Assembly: GCA_030831265.1 (NCBI GenBank)
Contig: JAURLM010000219.1
Location: forward strand, 1-7,960
Origin: Chloroflexota bacterium
Lineage (GTDB): Bacteria; Chloroflexota; Dehalococcoidia; Lucifugimonadales; Lucifugimonadaceae
Direction of reading: 5' to 3'
DNA length: 7,960 nt
Shown: piece after piece, positions 6,303 through 7,960 of the stretch
Position numbering within the stretch: position 1 is the first letter of the stretch
Layout of the letters: the number at the start of each line of letters is the position of its first letter
The notes under the pieces: model-generated
Database searches by the model: none
Told to the model about the DNA's origin: nothing
What the model saw: the letters and a program-made list of their open reading frames with translations, nothing else
Made by a program: the position numbers and the translations under genes

Positions 6303-7960
6303 CTACATCACCGGCAGTAGTACGTGCGACGGATGATCGGCACCGTGGTAGACGGTGTTCAAAGCCACCTTGGCCACGGATTCCTCTGCGTTTACGCCGC
6401 CGGTGTTCATGTTGCGATCCCAGCGCGGAAAATCGCTGCTCGTCACAATCACCTGCATCCGGTGTCCACGCAGGAACACGTAACTCGTGCCCCACAGGTC
6501 TATCTCGTAACGTGCAATCTCGCCGTTTAGTAGCTGCGGCTTGCAGCGAGAATTCCGGTAGCGAGCCCGCAAGATACCGTCACAAACCAGCATCGCACGC
6601 CCGTCAGGGAATACATCGACCAGCTTTACGATCCAGTCTGTGTCCGGTGCGGAGCTTTTAGCGTGCAGCACTGCCTTGACCTGCCCCGTGACGTCGATCT
6701 CTTTCTCCAGCACCGGGCCGGTGTAGGTCAGGACTCGACCGTGAATCGGCCGCTGATCTTTCTGCCCATTCGGAGCGCCTTCGGCAGCCGCTCCAAGATG
6801 TGCACCACCAAGTGTTATCACGGGATTCGCCGGATCGTACTCGTAGGTATCCGGCTGCTCATTGTCAGGGGCAGTCATCGAAAGAGAACCATCGTTCAGT
6901 GAGCGACAGGCATTGGCTTTGCCACCCTGCAAATAAAACGGGGTCAGCTTTGCACCAGGCGGGGGCCAGTTCGCGTATTCACGCCACTTGTTCAGGCCCA
7001 TCGCAAATAGCTTTACCGGCGGACGGTCAAGCAACCCGTTGGCCACGTCCTTCATCCAGTAGTCGAACCATTCGAGGCGGGTCTGCAAGAAACCGATTGC
7101 AGCATCCTGCCCGAAATCCATGTCGCCGTTGCCTGTCAGGTCAGCCGCGTTTGGCGCGTGCACCCATGGCCCGACAATCAGTCGTTGGCCGTCACGCGCC
7201 TGCTCGGTTGTAGCCGAACGCTTCATCCCGGCAAAGTTTTCCAGTGTGCCTCGCAGAAAACCGTCATACCACCCACCAAGATGCGCCACCGGGACGCCCA
7301 CGTTGCCGTAAGTGTTGACGATGTTGAACTCGTCCCAGTATGTGCCGCTGTCTGGATGGTCAAGCCAGTCATTCCACCATGAGACGAGTTGGGAGAGAGT
7401 TGTGTCTCGCTTGAGCGGCAGCTCAAACATCGAGTCTGCAAGGTTAGTCACCGCATCTTGCATCAACTGGTGATAACGCTCTGCGTTGCCTTTTGCCGCC
7501 CATTTACGAGCATGTGTGGCCGTGTGACGCGTGGCCCAGCTCAGGTTGAATGCCAGTTCGAGTGCCCCGTTGCGGTACACCCATTCGTTGCTGTAGTCAG
7601 TCGAACTCTGGCGCACAAACTGGGCACGAAGATGCGGCGGCTGCGTGGCGAGCATCCGGTATTGGGTCACGCCGGAGTACGATCCACCAATCGTTCCGAC
7701 TTTGCCGTTGGACCAGGGCTGAGACGCTGCCCACTCGACAGTGTTGAAACCGTCTTTTCGGTTGCCGTTGCCATCGTCTCGGAACGGGTAGAAATCACCT
7801 TCTGAACCGAATCTGCCTCGTACATCCTGGAAAACACACACATAGCCGCGTGAAGCGTAGAACTCACCTGCGCCAAACTTGGTTTCGGACGATTCCGCCT
7901 TGTTGTACGGCGTCCGTTCGATCAAGACGGGGAATTCACCTGCGCTGTCCGGGCGATGGA
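6303..7960 (-). CDS. CocE/NonD-family (peptidase S15-like) serine hydrolase, N-terminus missing
   Basis: A minus-strand gene whose frame is still open at the right edge. The visible 551 residues begin HRPDSAGEFPVLIERTPYNK, a typical early segment of the family, so probably only some 30-50 residues are missing. The family has an alpha/beta-hydrolase domain and a C-terminal jelly roll. Members include cocaine esterase, alpha-amino acid ester hydrolases and X-Pro dipeptidyl-peptidases. The triad is visible: Ser in GGSYSG (codon 7680-7682), Asp in GGWYDGF (7263-7265) and His in GPWVHA (7158-7160). DVRGRFGSEGDFYPF is also characteristic. The jelly roll begins around RPPVKLFAMG and runs to the end, including the conserved LWGTSYVFLRGHR. 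It acts on an ester or amide, but the substrate is not predictable and many members carry this generic name. No export signal can be judged because the N-terminus is outside. It converges on the metK cluster with a 26-base gap, so it is a separate transcription unit. Confidence 0.95.
   Translation of the reverse strand, partial: HRPDSAGEFPVLIERTPYNKAESSETKFGAGEFYASRGYVCVFQDVRGRFGSEGDFYPFRDDGNGNRKDGFNTVEWAASQPWSNGKVGTIGGSYSGVTQYRMLATQPPHLRAQFVRQSSTDYSNEWVYRNGALELAFNLSWATRHTATHARKWAAKGNAERYHQLMQDAVTNLADSMFELPLKRDTTLSQLVSWWNDWLDHPDSGTYWDEFNIVNTYGNVGVPVAHLGGWYDGFLRGTLENFAGMKRSATTEQARDGQRLIVGPWVHAPNAADLTGNGDMDFGQDAAIGFLQTRLEWFDYWMKDVANGLLDRPPVKLFAMGLNKWREYANWPPPGAKLTPFYLQGGKANACRSLNDGSLSMTAPDNEQPDTYEYDPANPVITLGGAHLGAAAEGAPNGQKDQRPIHGRVLTYTGPVLEKEIDVTGQVKAVLHAKSSAPDTDWIVKLVDVFPDGRAMLVCDGILRARYRNSRCKPQLLNGEIARYEIDLWGTSYVFLRGHRMQVIVTSSDFPRWDRNMNTGGVNAEESVAKVALNTVYHGADHPSHVLLPVM

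Noticed and set aside
6800..7805. Several plus-strand frames of 65-138 codons at the right end
   Set aside because: All are antisense to the CocE-type hydrolase, whose catalytic triad and conserved segments are intact on the minus strand.

Overview
The window looks like a piece of a marine-type Chloroflexota genome, most likely the SAR202 lineage (Dehalococcoidia). The best evidence is the partial 16S rRNA gene at the left edge. It reads exactly through two 18-base sites that I remember as SAR202-targeted 16S oligonucleotides, at 872-889 and 663-680, as well as the universal bacterial sites. The probe identities are from memory. Protein genes have moderate GC, two TTG starts and weak or absent Shine-Dalgarno sequences.

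Layout. 1-984: 5' two thirds of a 16S rRNA gene on the minus strand, running off the left edge. 985-1434: a 450-base divergent intergenic region with a good sigma70-type rRNA promoter on the minus strand (-35 TTGACA, -10 TATACT) and a possible boxA. 1435-5550: four plus-strand genes, namely a single-domain rhodanese, a PfkB-family kinase, S-adenosylhomocysteine hydrolase (ahcY) and S-adenosylmethionine synthetase (metK). 5574-6276: a conserved-looking gene of uncertain function, broken by one extra copy of a TTCG tetranucleotide. 6303-7960: a minus-strand CocE/NonD-type serine hydrolase, convergent with the cluster and cut at its N-terminus by the right edge.

How the genes fit together. MetK makes SAM from methionine and ATP. 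Methyltransferases turn SAM into SAH, and AhcY splits SAH into homocysteine and adenosine. The PfkB protein is plausibly the kinase that removes adenosine and keeps the reversible AhcY reaction moving forward. The rhodanese may handle sulfane sulfur alongside this sulfur metabolism, but that link rests only on position.

The points most worth a second look are the tetranucleotide-tract frameshift downstream of metK, the unidentified protein restored when that tract is one unit shorter, and distinct inverted repeats in the three gaps between the SAM-cycle genes, including a perfect 13-bp hairpin in the metK leader. I saw no CRISPR array, tRNA, insertion sequence or clear intrinsic terminator.
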